Assembly: GCF_028209625.1 (NCBI RefSeq)
Contig: NZ_JAQLDU010000024.1
Coordinates: forward strand, 1 to 14,234
Source of the DNA: Collinsella aerofaciens
GTDB lineage: Bacteria; Actinomycetota; Coriobacteriia; Coriobacteriales; Coriobacteriaceae
Length of the DNA: 14,234 bases
Reading direction: 5' to 3'
Shown here: piece by piece, positions 1 to 7,700 of the stretch
Numbering within the stretch: the stretch's first letter is position 1
Layout: every line of letters starts with the position of its first letter
Translations under genes and position numbers: made by a program
Notes under the pieces: model-generated
The model's database searches: none
What the model was told of the DNA's origin: nothing
Seen by the model: the letters and a program-made list of their open reading frames with translations, nothing else

Positions 1-175
1 TGCCCGTATCGTAGGCAATGCGCCGAATGCTCGCCATCGAAATTTATCGGTGGCCCACTTCAGACTGTAATGGGCGGGGCGTGCTTGGCAATAGCGTGCT
101 CGTTGCCTTTTGCGCTGGCAGGTGCGCCACATGAGAATTTGTGCCCCAGGATCCGGATATCTTCCCGTAACATGG

Positions 176-184
176 TGTTATAGA
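176..184 (+). promoter_or_regulatory. Candidate extended -10 promoter of gene 1
   Basis: TGT followed by TATAGA forms an extended -10 (TGn plus a five-of-six match to TATAAT). It would start transcription near 191, giving a short leader that still contains the ribosome binding site at 200-206. No convincing -35 box lies 16-18 nt upstream, which extended -10 promoters can tolerate. It is called on position and motif only, so it is weak. Confidence 0.3.
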
Positions 185-199
185 AGCACCCCTTACGAC

Positions 200-206
200 A
201 AGGAGG
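200..206 (+). promoter_or_regulatory. Ribosome binding site of gene 1
   Basis: AAGGAGG lies 5 nt before the ATG at 212. It fixes the start there rather than at the in-frame TTG at 110, which has no Shine-Dalgarno sequence and would place 34 non-signal-like residues before the secretion signal. The same AAGGAGG with 5-nt spacing precedes gene 2. Confidence 0.85.
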
Positions 207-211
207 CTCAC

Positions 212-1813
212 ATGCGAACGCAAATCCATGACAACTCAATCAACCACGGCCGCGCGTGCTCGCTCTCCCACGGAACATGGCGCCGCGTGGGCGCAAAACT
301 CGCCTGCGCGGGGGCCTGCGTGCTCATGGCCGGCCAGCTGCTGCTGCCGAGCGTGGCGCTCGCCGCCGACTGGGTCAACGTGGGCGGCACGCAGTACGAC
401 GCGGGCACCGCTGCCGGCGACGAGGCAGGAACCTGGTCCTGGAACGGCGCCGACGACATGAAGCTCAACGGCTACGACGGCGGCTCCATCGGCGCCAAGG
501 GCAACCTCACCATCGGCGTGACGGGCACCAACACCGTCACGGCCGACGCCGGGCAGAGCGCCATTGCTGTCAAGAACGGCAACCTTGCCATTACCGGCGA
601 CGGCACCCTGAATGCGACGGCCCAGAACGATGTAATTACAGCGTCGGGAGACGGCAGGACCGGCGGCGATGTGACCATCAGCGGCGTCAGCGTCAACGCG
701 ACGGCTTCGGGTGCAGCGGAAAACGTGGCGGGCATTCGTGCGACGGCCGGCAGCGTGACAATCGATAAGGGCGCTGATGTCAAAATCGAGGCGAAGTCGG
801 CTGAAGGATCTTGGCGTCCAGTGGAGATCATCTGCGGTATCCATGCTGATAACATTCCAAACAGACACGCTGCTCAGGAAGGCGAGCAGGAAGAGCCGGA
901 TTCCGCTTATGAGCACGGCGGCGATGTCACCGTCGATGGCGCCAGTCTGTCGATTAAGACTGGCGATGCCTCGTGGGCTTCCATGTGCATCAATACGTTT
1001 GGTATCAAGAAGAATACCCTCATGAAAATCGTCAACGGAGCCGATGTCACGCTTTCGGCTGGTAGTGCGGCTTCGCTCTCGGCGGGTATCAGCGCACGCT
1101 CGCAAGACGGTGCGGTGTGGATGCTTGTCGAGAAGTCGAACCTCACGTCTCGAAGCCTGTCTGCCGCAAGCGGCATCGACGCCGATCGCAATCAAAGTTT
1201 TGGAATCATGGCAGAGGCAAATACCAGGTTTGAAACGCCTCGTATCCAGATTTTCAAATCGAAGATTGAGGCTTCGGGCGCGACTGCGGGGATTTATGCG
1301 ATCAACCGCAACGTTGTGAATGCGACCCTGTACCATGCCGCGATGATCGATTTACGAGGGAACGCGACGATTACGATTCCGATGGACGGTGCCGTGCGCG
1401 ATGTGAAAAAGGATGTCGATACGGGGCAATGGACTAGTTCCCAGAGCGGGCAGGTCATCGGTGTTGCCGGTTCGTCTACGATTTCGGATATCGTCGGTTC
1501 TGCCGAGGTCGCCCATGATGTGGTGATTGATTTTGGAGACGGGCAGGAGCCGGACCCAACGCCGGACCCCGAGCCGGCTCCGGAGCCCGATCCCATGCCC
1601 AATCCCGAGCAGAAGCCTGACCTCAAGCCCGTAGACAAGGACGCAAAGACCACCAAGACCGTTACGACCAAGACTGCAGCTGGGGCCAAAAACGCTTCCG
1701 GCGCCCTGGCCGCCACGGGCGATAGCGCCGCGATGGCGGCGGCAGCCCTCGGCATCGCCGGTGCGTCCGTCATCGGCGCCGGCTTCGTTGCGTCCAAGCG
1801 CCGCAACCGCTAG
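212..1813 (+). CDS. Secreted, sortase-type anchored surface protein, beta-helix-like
   Basis: A 533-residue exported wall-anchored protein. Residues 1-51 are a long signal peptide: a polar, Arg/His-rich n-region with CSLSHGTWRR, a hydrophobic core, and a likely cut after SVALA-51. Residues about 55-440 are rich in Gly, Asn, Thr, Val and Ile with short strand-turn repeats such as NGNLAITGDGTLNATA, as in parallel beta-helix or carbohydrate-binding surface proteins of coriobacteria; I cannot name a family. Residues about 446-473 are a Pro/Asp/Glu wall-spanning stretch, followed by a Lys/Thr linker. LAATGD at 499-504, a hydrophobic segment and the tail KRRNR form the sorting signal. LAATG fits the LAXTG pattern reported for class E sortases rather than LPXTG. 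GC is high at both ends (78% by hand count over 301-360) and low in the middle (43% over 1201-1260), suggesting a conserved secretion and anchor frame around a variable ectodomain. The ligand is unknown. Confidence 0.85.
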   Translation: MRTQIHDNSINHGRACSLSHGTWRRVGAKLACAGACVLMAGQLLLPSVALAADWVNVGGTQYDAGTAAGDEAGTWSWNGADDMKLNGYDGGSIGAKGNLTIGVTGTNTVTADAGQSAIAVKNGNLAITGDGTLNATAQNDVITASGDGRTGGDVTISGVSVNATASGAAENVAGIRATAGSVTIDKGADVKIEAKSAEGSWRPVEIICGIHADNIPNRHAAQEGEQEEPDSAYEHGGDVTVDGASLSIKTGDASWASMCINTFGIKKNTLMKIVNGADVTLSAGSAASLSAGISARSQDGAVWMLVEKSNLTSRSLSAASGIDADRNQSFGIMAEANTRFETPRIQIFKSKIEASGATAGIYAINRNVVNATLYHAAMIDLRGNATITIPMDGAVRDVKKDVDTGQWTSSQSGQVIGVAGSSTISDIVGSAEVAHDVVIDFGDGQEPDPTPDPEPAPEPDPMPNPEQKPDLKPVDKDAKTTKTVTTKTAAGAKNASGALAATGDSAAMAAAALGIAGASVIGAGFVASKRRNR

Positions 1814-1836
1814 CGTAATCTTTCATAGCCATTTTC

Positions 1837-1886
1837 AGCCGCCGCTTGGGCATAAATGCTCTTGCGGCGGCTCTTTGTATTTCCGC
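1837..1886 (+). terminator. Intrinsic terminator of gene 1
   Basis: AGCCGCCGC (1837-1845) pairs perfectly with GCGGCGGCT (1864-1872). The loop can extend the stem through GGGCAT/ATGCTC with one mismatch. A T-rich tail, CTCTTTGTATTTCC, follows. It begins 23 nt after the gene 1 stop, so gene 1 is probably a separate transcription unit. Confidence 0.85.
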
Positions 1887-1894
1887 AGTTAGAG

Positions 1895-1922
1895 GCCTAG
1901 GTTCGCATCTACGAACCTAGGC
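1895..1922. repeat. TAGGTTCG palindrome, copy 1
   Basis: A perfect 11-bp inverted repeat, GCCTAGGTTCG / CGAACCTAGGC, with a 6-nt loop CATCTA. The core TAGGTTC...GAACCTA recurs at 4634-4667. This copy has no T-run after it, so it is not a good terminator; it could be an operator, a repetitive element or an RNA hairpin. It lies 96 nt before the gene 2 start. Confidence 0.7.
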
Positions 1923-1957
1923 GTGCGGAGTCATTTGGCACATCTTGGTGGCACAGG

Positions 1958-1992
1958 ACCACCACAAAGGGGACAGGCACCTTTGTGGTGGT
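1958..1992 (-). repeat. REP-like CCACAAAGG palindrome, copy 1 (inverted)
   Basis: A perfect 13-bp inverted repeat, ACCACCACAAAGG / CCTTTGTGGTGGT, around the 9-nt loop GGACAGGCA. Two relatives lie at 4587-4623 and 11630-11666. Judged by the asymmetric loop (here GGACAGGC, there GCCTGTCC or ACCTGCCC), this copy is in the opposite orientation. TGGTGG at 1946-1951 could alternatively pair with CCACCA at 1959-1964, which excludes the main hairpin. Short, dispersed, orientation-variable intergenic palindromes of this kind resemble REP elements moved by RAYT transposases; no such transposase is in the window. Confidence 0.75.
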
Positions 1993-2006
1993 ATGGCCCA
2001 TCGACC

Positions 2007-2013
2007 AAGGAGG
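2007..2013 (+). promoter_or_regulatory. Ribosome binding site of gene 2
   Basis: AAGGAGG ends 5 nt before the ATG at 2019, exactly as for gene 1. It selects this start over the in-frame GTG at 1923, which lies at the edge of the TAGGTTCG palindrome, and it gives a protein that begins directly with a signal peptide. Confidence 0.85.
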
Positions 2014-2018
2014 CCGTT

Positions 2019-2333
2019 ATGAACGGAAGCCACTTTGATAAGCAAACTCAGCGTGAGCGTACCTGCTCGCTGGTTCACGGTGCCTGGCGTTGTGTGGGTG
2101 CCAAAATCGCTTGCGCCGGCGCGTGTGCGCTTATGGTCGGTCAGTTGCTGCTGCCGAGCGTGGCGCTGGCGACGGAATGCGCCGATCCCGCCGCTGGGAC
2201 GGATGAGGTTGCCGCAGCTCCGGTGACGCCGACGGTTGCGGGGGATACGGCTGCAACGACCGCACCAGCTGCTTCGACCGCGCCTGCAACCGATGCTGCT
2301 CCGGCGGCGCAAGCCACCGTTGAGCCTCAGTAG
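2019..2333 (+). CDS. 104-residue 5' fragment of gene 2: signal peptide plus linker
   Basis: This is what is translated if the amber codon is obeyed: a signal peptide (cut expected after SVALA-51) and 53 residues rich in Ala, Thr, Pro and Asp. It has no domain and no wall anchor, so it would be released and is probably functionless. It is listed because it has a strong ribosome binding site and a complete start-to-stop frame. It is best regarded as the first part of the interrupted gene, not as an independent gene. Confidence 0.5.
   Translation: MNGSHFDKQTQRERTCSLVHGAWRCVGAKIACAGACALMVGQLLLPSVALATECADPAAGTDEVAAAPVTPTVAGDTAATTAPAASTAPATDAAPAAQATVEPQ
2331..2333 (+). other. In-frame amber codon splitting gene 2
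   Basis: The reading is GTT-GAG-CCT-CAG-TAG-ACG-GCC-CTG. The frame after TAG continues as TALTGATDESN in the same Ala/Thr/Asp-rich composition as before it and stays open for 685 further codons. One base change from CAG or GAG would account for it. I see no shift in frame and no repeat tract that would suggest phase variation by slippage. Confidence 0.9.
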
Positions 2334-2432
2334 ACGGCCCTGACTGGCGCCACCGATGAATCCAACGATGCGGCACCCGCTGAACAAAATACTCCCAGCG
2401 ACAACGCCGCCACGCCGGCGAATGACGCCATC

Positions 2433-4391
2433 ATGCCCTGCGGTGTGACCGATGTTGTTGGCGGCAGCGGCGTTAGGGTCAATATTACGGTGCGGAACAA
2501 TTACACCGACATCAAGAAAGAAGAAACGATTGAGTATGTGGAGGGGATTGCCCTTGTAGATGGAGACCAGTCTGCTCTCGATGGTAGCGCTTTGACTTTT
2601 ATCGGCCTGGGGGACTTGATCGTCCATGCGGCGTATGACAGTGCGAGCAATAAAACAACGCTTACCCTGGATATCAGCAAGATTCAGAGACAGAAGGAGG
2701 AACAGAAGTACTTTACGGAGTACAAGGAGAATAAGTCCAAGATGACGACCACCTATGATGGATCCAAGCTTACGTATACGGGTACAGAGCCCGGGAATAT
2801 CATCATCGGTGATCCGGACGACGCCTTTAAAGGAGACACCGAGGCGACCGGGAAACCCACTATTAACGAGATCCGGGATGACTACTACACCCGCACCCAT
2901 GTCTACGAGAGGGCGTGCCTTGTTATCCCGGCAGCGGAATCAGAATCGGAATCCATCTCCTTTGCCAATGTTCAGAATACGAACTTCAATTGGCAGCTGG
3001 ATACTGGTCCGCAGGCGACGGCAGGTGTCCCTAACTACGATGCAGATAAATACGAAATCGCTTATGAATGCTGGCAGGAATTTGAAAACAACGAACCCGT
3101 TGCTGCCTGGTATTCCGATAACGGCTCACATGGTTCCCTGCCGACTATTACAAAGATTAAAAGCGGGAAAGAGTACGTGTATTCTCTTATGCTGAAGCCA
3201 AAAGACGGATATTCCTTCAGCGATGAAACCGTTGTTACCGTAAACGGGGAAACCGTAAAGTCGAGTCTAAGCGGAGAATTCCTGTATGTCCCTGCTATTA
3301 AAACAATTACGATGCCTGCTTCGTCGGAAAACGAAGCCCTCCATAACCTGGACGTCAACGACGTGAAGACCGACTACGCGCCCGGCGAGGCGCCGCGCGC
3401 GACCGCGACGATTCCTGCCGCCGATGCCGACAAGTACGAGATTGCCTACGAGTGCTGGGAAGAAATGGAGCTCGATATGGAATCCGGGGAGTCGGTACCC
3501 GTCGCCTTCTGGTATTCCGATCCCGCGGAGTACAAGCCGGGCATGAAGAAGATTGACCACTTCGAAGAGGGCAAGTTCTACATGTATTCCGTCGAGCTGA
3601 GGCTCAAGGGCGACAATACCGTGGCCGATGACTGCAATATGAACGTCAACGGTCATTGGGCGCACCACATCAAGACCGACAACGGCGTCTTCGCGCCAAA
3701 AGCAGACAATATGCTGTGCGAGCAGCCGATCGACGAATGGCGTGCCATCGACGTTATCGAGGTCAACGGCGCCACGACCACCTTCAAGGCAGGCGATAAG
3801 CCGGTCTTTACGGCGAGTGTTCCGATGGGTTCCAACTCCCTTCCTCAGTGTGAGTTCTGGACGGGTAGCGACGGCAGCGAAGTGAACTCCCAGAAGTTCT
3901 GGGATCAGAACATTACAAACCACATCGATGCTTTTAAGCCTGGCGTGACCTATCGCTACGGCATCTACCTCAAGTCCGCGCGCGGCTTCTACTTCACGCC
4001 CGACACCAAGCTGGTGATCAACGGCGTGGAATGCGGCTACCAGGTCGCGGATAGCGTATCCGATGAGGACAGCGGCTGGATCTACACCCTGTGGCTCAAC
4101 ACTGATCTGACCTTTACGCCTGAAGCCACGCCGACTCCCGATCCGCAGCCTACGCCGGAACCCAAGCCGACGCCGCAGCCTGAGGTGAAGCCCGAGACCA
4201 AGCCCGCGACAAAGCCGGTCGCGACAGCTACCACGACCAAGACGGTTGAGAAGGCCACGCCGACCAAGAAGGGCGACGCCGTCCTGGCTGCCACGGGAGA
4301 TACCACCGCAATGACGGTCACCGCCCTGGGCATCGCTGGCGCAACCGTTGCCGCCGCAGGCATCGCTGCGACCAAGCGTCGCAAGCGCTAG
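2433..4391 (+). CDS. 3' open segment of gene 2: Ig-like modules and wall anchor
   Basis: From the first in-frame ATG after the amber codon the frame encodes 652 residues holding nearly all of the ectodomain and the LAATGD sorting signal. The ATG has no Shine-Dalgarno sequence and is not followed by a signal peptide, so independent translation would give a cytoplasmic protein with a useless anchor. A gene finder may call it a gene; I regard it as the downstream part of the interrupted gene. About 2460-3340 is lower in GC (43% by hand count over 3181-3240) than 3361-3420 (75%). Confidence 0.45.
   Translation: MPCGVTDVVGGSGVRVNITVRNNYTDIKKEETIEYVEGIALVDGDQSALDGSALTFIGLGDLIVHAAYDSASNKTTLTLDISKIQRQKEEQKYFTEYKENKSKMTTTYDGSKLTYTGTEPGNIIIGDPDDAFKGDTEATGKPTINEIRDDYYTRTHVYERACLVIPAAESESESISFANVQNTNFNWQLDTGPQATAGVPNYDADKYEIAYECWQEFENNEPVAAWYSDNGSHGSLPTITKIKSGKEYVYSLMLKPKDGYSFSDETVVTVNGETVKSSLSGEFLYVPAIKTITMPASSENEALHNLDVNDVKTDYAPGEAPRATATIPAADADKYEIAYECWEEMELDMESGESVPVAFWYSDPAEYKPGMKKIDHFEEGKFYMYSVELRLKGDNTVADDCNMNVNGHWAHHIKTDNGVFAPKADNMLCEQPIDEWRAIDVIEVNGATTTFKAGDKPVFTASVPMGSNSLPQCEFWTGSDGSEVNSQKFWDQNITNHIDAFKPGVTYRYGIYLKSARGFYFTPDTKLVINGVECGYQVADSVSDEDSGWIYTLWLNTDLTFTPEATPTPDPQPTPEPKPTPQPEVKPETKPATKPVATATTTKTVEKATPTKKGDAVLAATGDTTAMTVTALGIAGATVAAAGIAATKRRKR
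2970..4110 (+). repeat. Three tandem Ig-like protein modules in gene 2
   Basis: Modules A and B are in register 128 codons apart: DADKYEIAYECW is encoded at 3039-3074 and again at 3423-3458. Both continue with PVA-WYSD, a GK-Y-YS motif and a short VNG segment. Module C is diverged but keeps the same order: FTASVP, EFWTG, PGVTYRYGIYLKS, VINGVE. The 12 shared residues are coded with synonymous differences in 8 of 12 codons, so A and B did not arise by a recent simple duplication of this DNA. Boundaries are approximate. Confidence 0.7.
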
Positions 4392-4427
4392 AGCTGGGTG
4401 ACGGCTCTCGTTCTCGGCCTCAGCAAA

Positions 4428-4565
4428 ATCTCAATCTGTAACACCAAACTGCCCAAAACGGATCTAGATGTTACAGATTGAGATGAACCGAATGGCCGCC
4501 AATCTAATGTCTCGATCTGTAACACCAAGCGGGGAATTTGACCTCTAACTGTTACAGATCGAGAC
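4428..4565 (+). repeat. Phased inverted-repeat array 1 (two units)
   Basis: Unit 1 is ATCTCAATCTGTAACA (4428-4443) and its perfect reverse complement (4469-4484). Unit 2 is GTCTCGATCTGTAACA (4509-4524) and its perfect reverse complement (4550-4565). Both loops are exactly 25 nt and the gap between units is 24 nt, so half-sites start every 40-41 nt in alternating orientation. The array starts 37 nt after the gene 2 stop. There is no T-run after either hairpin, so these are not standard terminators. The sequence between stop and array is collinear, without gaps, with that before array 2. Confidence 0.9.
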
Positions 4566-4586
4566 AAACTGGCCGGCCAAGTCCAG

Positions 4587-4623
4587 AACCGCCACAAAGG
4601 CGCCTGTCCCTTTTGTGGTGGTT
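4587..4623 (+). repeat. REP-like CCACAAAGG palindrome, copy 2
   Basis: AACCGCCACAAA (4587-4598) pairs with TTTGTGGTGGTT (4612-4623). The one imperfect position is G-U on the + strand. The inner sequence GGCGCCTGTCCC places this copy in the same orientation as copy 3 and opposite to copy 1. It begins 21 nt after array 1, an order repeated after gene 3. Confidence 0.75.
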
Positions 4624-4633
4624 TGCGCAGGTA

Positions 4634-4678
4634 GAACGGTAGGTTCGCATATATGAACCTACCGTTCGCTTTGTTTTT
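4634..4678 (+). terminator. TAGGTTCG palindrome, copy 2, with T-rich tail
   Basis: GAACGGTAGGTTC (4634-4646) and GAACCTACCGTTC (4655-4667) form a perfect 13-bp stem with an 8-nt loop, followed by GCTTTGTTTTT. This fits an intrinsic terminator on the + strand. It lies 60 nt before the gene 3 start, where it would stop read-through from gene 2 or act as an attenuator for gene 3. The core matches the palindrome at 1895-1922 while the outer stem pairs differ in both arms, so pairing is preserved. Confidence 0.65.
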
Positions 4679-4727
4679 GGACGACGATTACGCTGGATAA
4701 CTTTTGGTTTGCAGGAAAGGAACGACC

Positions 4728-7700
4728 ATGAGGTGGACCACTGTTCGAGCGCTTTGCCGCTGCCTGACCGTTGCCGCTGTGACCCTCACCATGGTGACGG
4801 GTTCGTTGCCCGCGGGCGCGTTTGCCGAGACCCTCACCACCGACGGCACTTTTGTGCAGACGGATAACGGCCAAGCAGCCAACGCTGCTCCCGCCGATTC
4901 GGCTGACGCCCAAATGTCAGACTCTGCTTCCGCCGACCCCGCGCCCGATGCCGGCGCTGCCGACTCCACAGTGCTCGATACCGGTGACGCCCCTGCGCCC
5001 CCGGACTCCGAGATTGCATCGGCGGCGGGCCTGACGGGCGCCGGACAGACCGAGAGCACACCTGCGGGTACGCTTGCCACCGATCTTGTCGAGGGCAAGG
5101 AGCTCGCCGAGCAGCAAAAGCAAGAGGAGGCTTCCGGCACCGAGGCGACCTGGAACGAGGAACTTGAACTCTGGGCAACCTCGAAGGGCGCCACGGGCGT
5201 AAAGGACGAATACGACGATGGCTACGTGGCCGGCGAGCAGACCCCCGCGCAGTACTACTTCTCGATTGATAGCCTCACCAACGAAATTTCTATCGAGTAT
5301 GGCGACGCGGGCATTACCACGTTGGAGGTGCCCTCGACCATCGACGACAAAAATGTCGTAAGCCTTACGGGTATGGGAAGCGCTGCGCTCACATCGATTA
5401 CCTTCGCCCCTAATTCGCATGTCCGCTCGGTTGGAGGCTTGGGCGGCAGCAGCATCAAAGAGATCGCACTGCCCGATTCGGTCGAGGAGCTCAAGAGCTA
5501 TGCATTCTACAAAAGCAAGACACTCCAAACGGTAACCTGGCCCAACAACGCGGCCTTTACCACGATTCCCGAGCAGGCCTTTAAGGAATGTGAACAACTT
5601 GACGACAAGGTGGTGGCAACGCTGCCGCCTTCGGTCAAAACTATCGACTATCTTGCATTCGCCTATTGCGGCGTGCCACAGTTCTATGTCTCGGACACAA
5701 CAGTGCTCACCTTTACGCAGATCAATGTGCCGGGCACGGTGGAGCGGATTGAGCGCAATGCCTTTGACGGGTGCTCCTTTGTGTTGTCGGTGACGATCGG
5801 CGACGGCGTTAAATATATCGGAGCGCACGCGTTCGCCTCTCTTGATCCTGCGATTGCCGGCAAAGAGATTGTGCTACCCAAAAGCGTGGAAATGATAGAG
5901 TGGGGAGCTTTTGAGAACACGAGATACGGAAACGAGACGAACCATAATGCCGTTGCCCTGCGCGTGATGAACCCCGATCTTCGGTTTGGTGAGGCGGGCT
6001 ATCCGGGCGACTATAATGAGCGCGTGACAATCGATGGCGTAACGTATGCGATTCCCTTTAGTGAAGGCCAGACCATCTATGCCTATGCGACCGATTCGGC
6101 TGGCAACCCCTCGATGGTCAAAAAGCTTGCCGATGCCGTGGCCGATCGCAAGGACTCCGTCGATTCCTCGAAGCCTGCTTACACGTTTGAGTGGATGGGC
6201 GAGGCGGCCCAGGTGACGGGCAAACTTCCCCAGAGCGCGACGGCTACACTCGTGCAGGCGGGGCAGTCCACGCCGCTGGCGGTTGGCGATGACGGCAGCT
6301 TTACAGCGGACGCTCTCTCCAAGACAGCAGCCACCCTGCGCATTTCGCTCAGCGGTTACTATGACATGGTGCTGGCGCGCCCGGGCGACCAGATGACGGG
6401 CACATGGAATATCGGAGAGATTAAGGCGGAGGACTTTACCAAGATTCCGGCCTCGCGCGCGATTGAGCTCAACGTGGGCTATCTTGAACCGATTGTGGGC
6501 CAGGATAAGACCGAACGCATTGAGCTCGATAGTCTCGATAAGATCGATCTGACGGTGAAGAGCGGCGGCAAGACGCTTAAGCCTGCCAAGGGTGACAAAG
6601 AAAACGACTTCCGTATCCAGGGCACAGCACTTGTGGTGTCGCAGGCCATTGCCGACGCGGACCAGGATCTGGAGATAACGCTCGAGCCCAAAGACAGCCT
6701 CAGGCTGGGTGGGGCGACGGCGACGGTGAAGCCTTCGGCCGGCAAGGTCGATATCGACTTGAAGCCCTGGGGTACGGCGACAGTCACGACCAAGGGCGAC
6801 TACCAGGGCGCCAACCGCGTGCTGGTGTTCCGTACGTCCGACGGCAAGCTAGTTGCCGACGGTGTCACCTGTCTGATGGGTTACGAAGACGATGGCACCA
6901 CGCCTATCATGAAGGCCGAGACGCCGCGCCTTAAGGCCGGTTCTTACACCATCGTTGCCTTTAACAAGACGAGCTACGACATCCAAGCGACGAGCTATTC
7001 CACGTTTAGCCGCCTAGGGCTGACCGTGGGTAAGCATATCGCGCAAAAGCAGGTGAAGATTGAGGACGGCAAACAGCTCGACGTGACGCTCGACGTCCCC
7101 ACGTTTGACGTGGAGACGTATCGTGCCGAGCGTGGGCTGACGGCGGGCTCGGTTATCGCTGATTCGTCCGCGGTCGTTGGCGTGGAGACCGAGCTGCGCA
7201 TTCATTACGAGCTCAAGGACAGCCAGGCTGCCAAGATTGAGATTCCGCTGGCCAAGGATGCCGTCGAGGATGTGTCCGCTGGCTCTCGCGACCCCGGCGA
7301 TAGCTCCCATACATGGTGGACTGACGCGACGTGGGAGGGCGATAACCTCGTTCTCAATATGAAGAAGGGCATGGGCGCCGATGTGTTTGTGCGCTTTAAG
7401 CCTAAGGCCGCAGGCATCTATGCCATCTCGCCGCTTATTACGCTGGGCGAGGTGACATTGCCGCTGGGAAGCACCACACTCGAGGTTAGCGGATCGCGCA
7501 TCGAGGTCGACAACACCGACGTTCACAGCCTGCTGGGCAATGTGGCCTACGTTTATGCGGCGCCGGGCAAGAGCGTGCAGCTCACCGTGGGGACGGGCTC
7601 GTCGGCTGCAAAGTACACCGGCAAGACCAATAAACTCGGCCGTGCCAAGATTGAATACGAGCTGCCGCAGGATACGCTTGCCGCCGAGCGCGTGACGCTC

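Larger units (their letters stand above)
2019..4391 (+). pseudogene. Anchored surface protein gene interrupted by one amber stop
   Basis: One continuous reading frame runs from the ATG at 2019 to the TAG at 4389-4391, broken only by TAG at 2331-2333 (codon 105). Without that stop it would encode 790 residues. Residues 1-51 are a signal peptide matching gene 1 at 30 of 36 positions over residues 16-51. Next comes an Ala/Thr/Pro-rich low-complexity linker in which the stop lies, then about 230 residues of unrecognised beta-rich sequence. Three Ig-like modules follow, the first two sharing DADKYEIAYECW, then a Pro/Thr/Lys wall region (PTPDPQPTPEPKPTP), LAATGD at 756-761, a hydrophobic segment and KRRKR. 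The rest of the frame is intact, so the mutation is recent, a strain polymorphism, a sequence error, or read through. A CAG-to-TAG transition would explain it. As written, only a short secreted fragment is made. Confidence 0.8.

Noticed and set aside
110..211. Longer N-terminus of gene 1 from the TTG at 110
   Set aside because: There is no ribosome binding site, and it would put 34 residues before a signal peptide that begins properly at 212 behind AAGGAGG.
2331..2333. TAG read as pyrrolysine or by programmed read-through
   Set aside because: No structural element after the codon and no supporting gene are visible; a simple nonsense mutation explains it better.
4428..4565. Possible CRISPR array (regular repeats with 25-nt spacers)
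   Set aside because: Repeats alternate in orientation, form hairpins with their neighbours and number only four half-sites; two of the inter-unit loops are similar in sequence between distant arrays, and no cas gene is present.
4671..4702. Sigma-70 promoter of gene 3 (TTGTTT or TTGGAC with GATAAC)
   Set aside because: Spacings of 19 or 13 nt and poor matches make it indistinguishable from background.
4704..4727. TTG start for gene 3, 24 nt upstream
   Set aside because: The ATG at 4728 has AGGAAAGGAA at good spacing and starts directly with a signal peptide.
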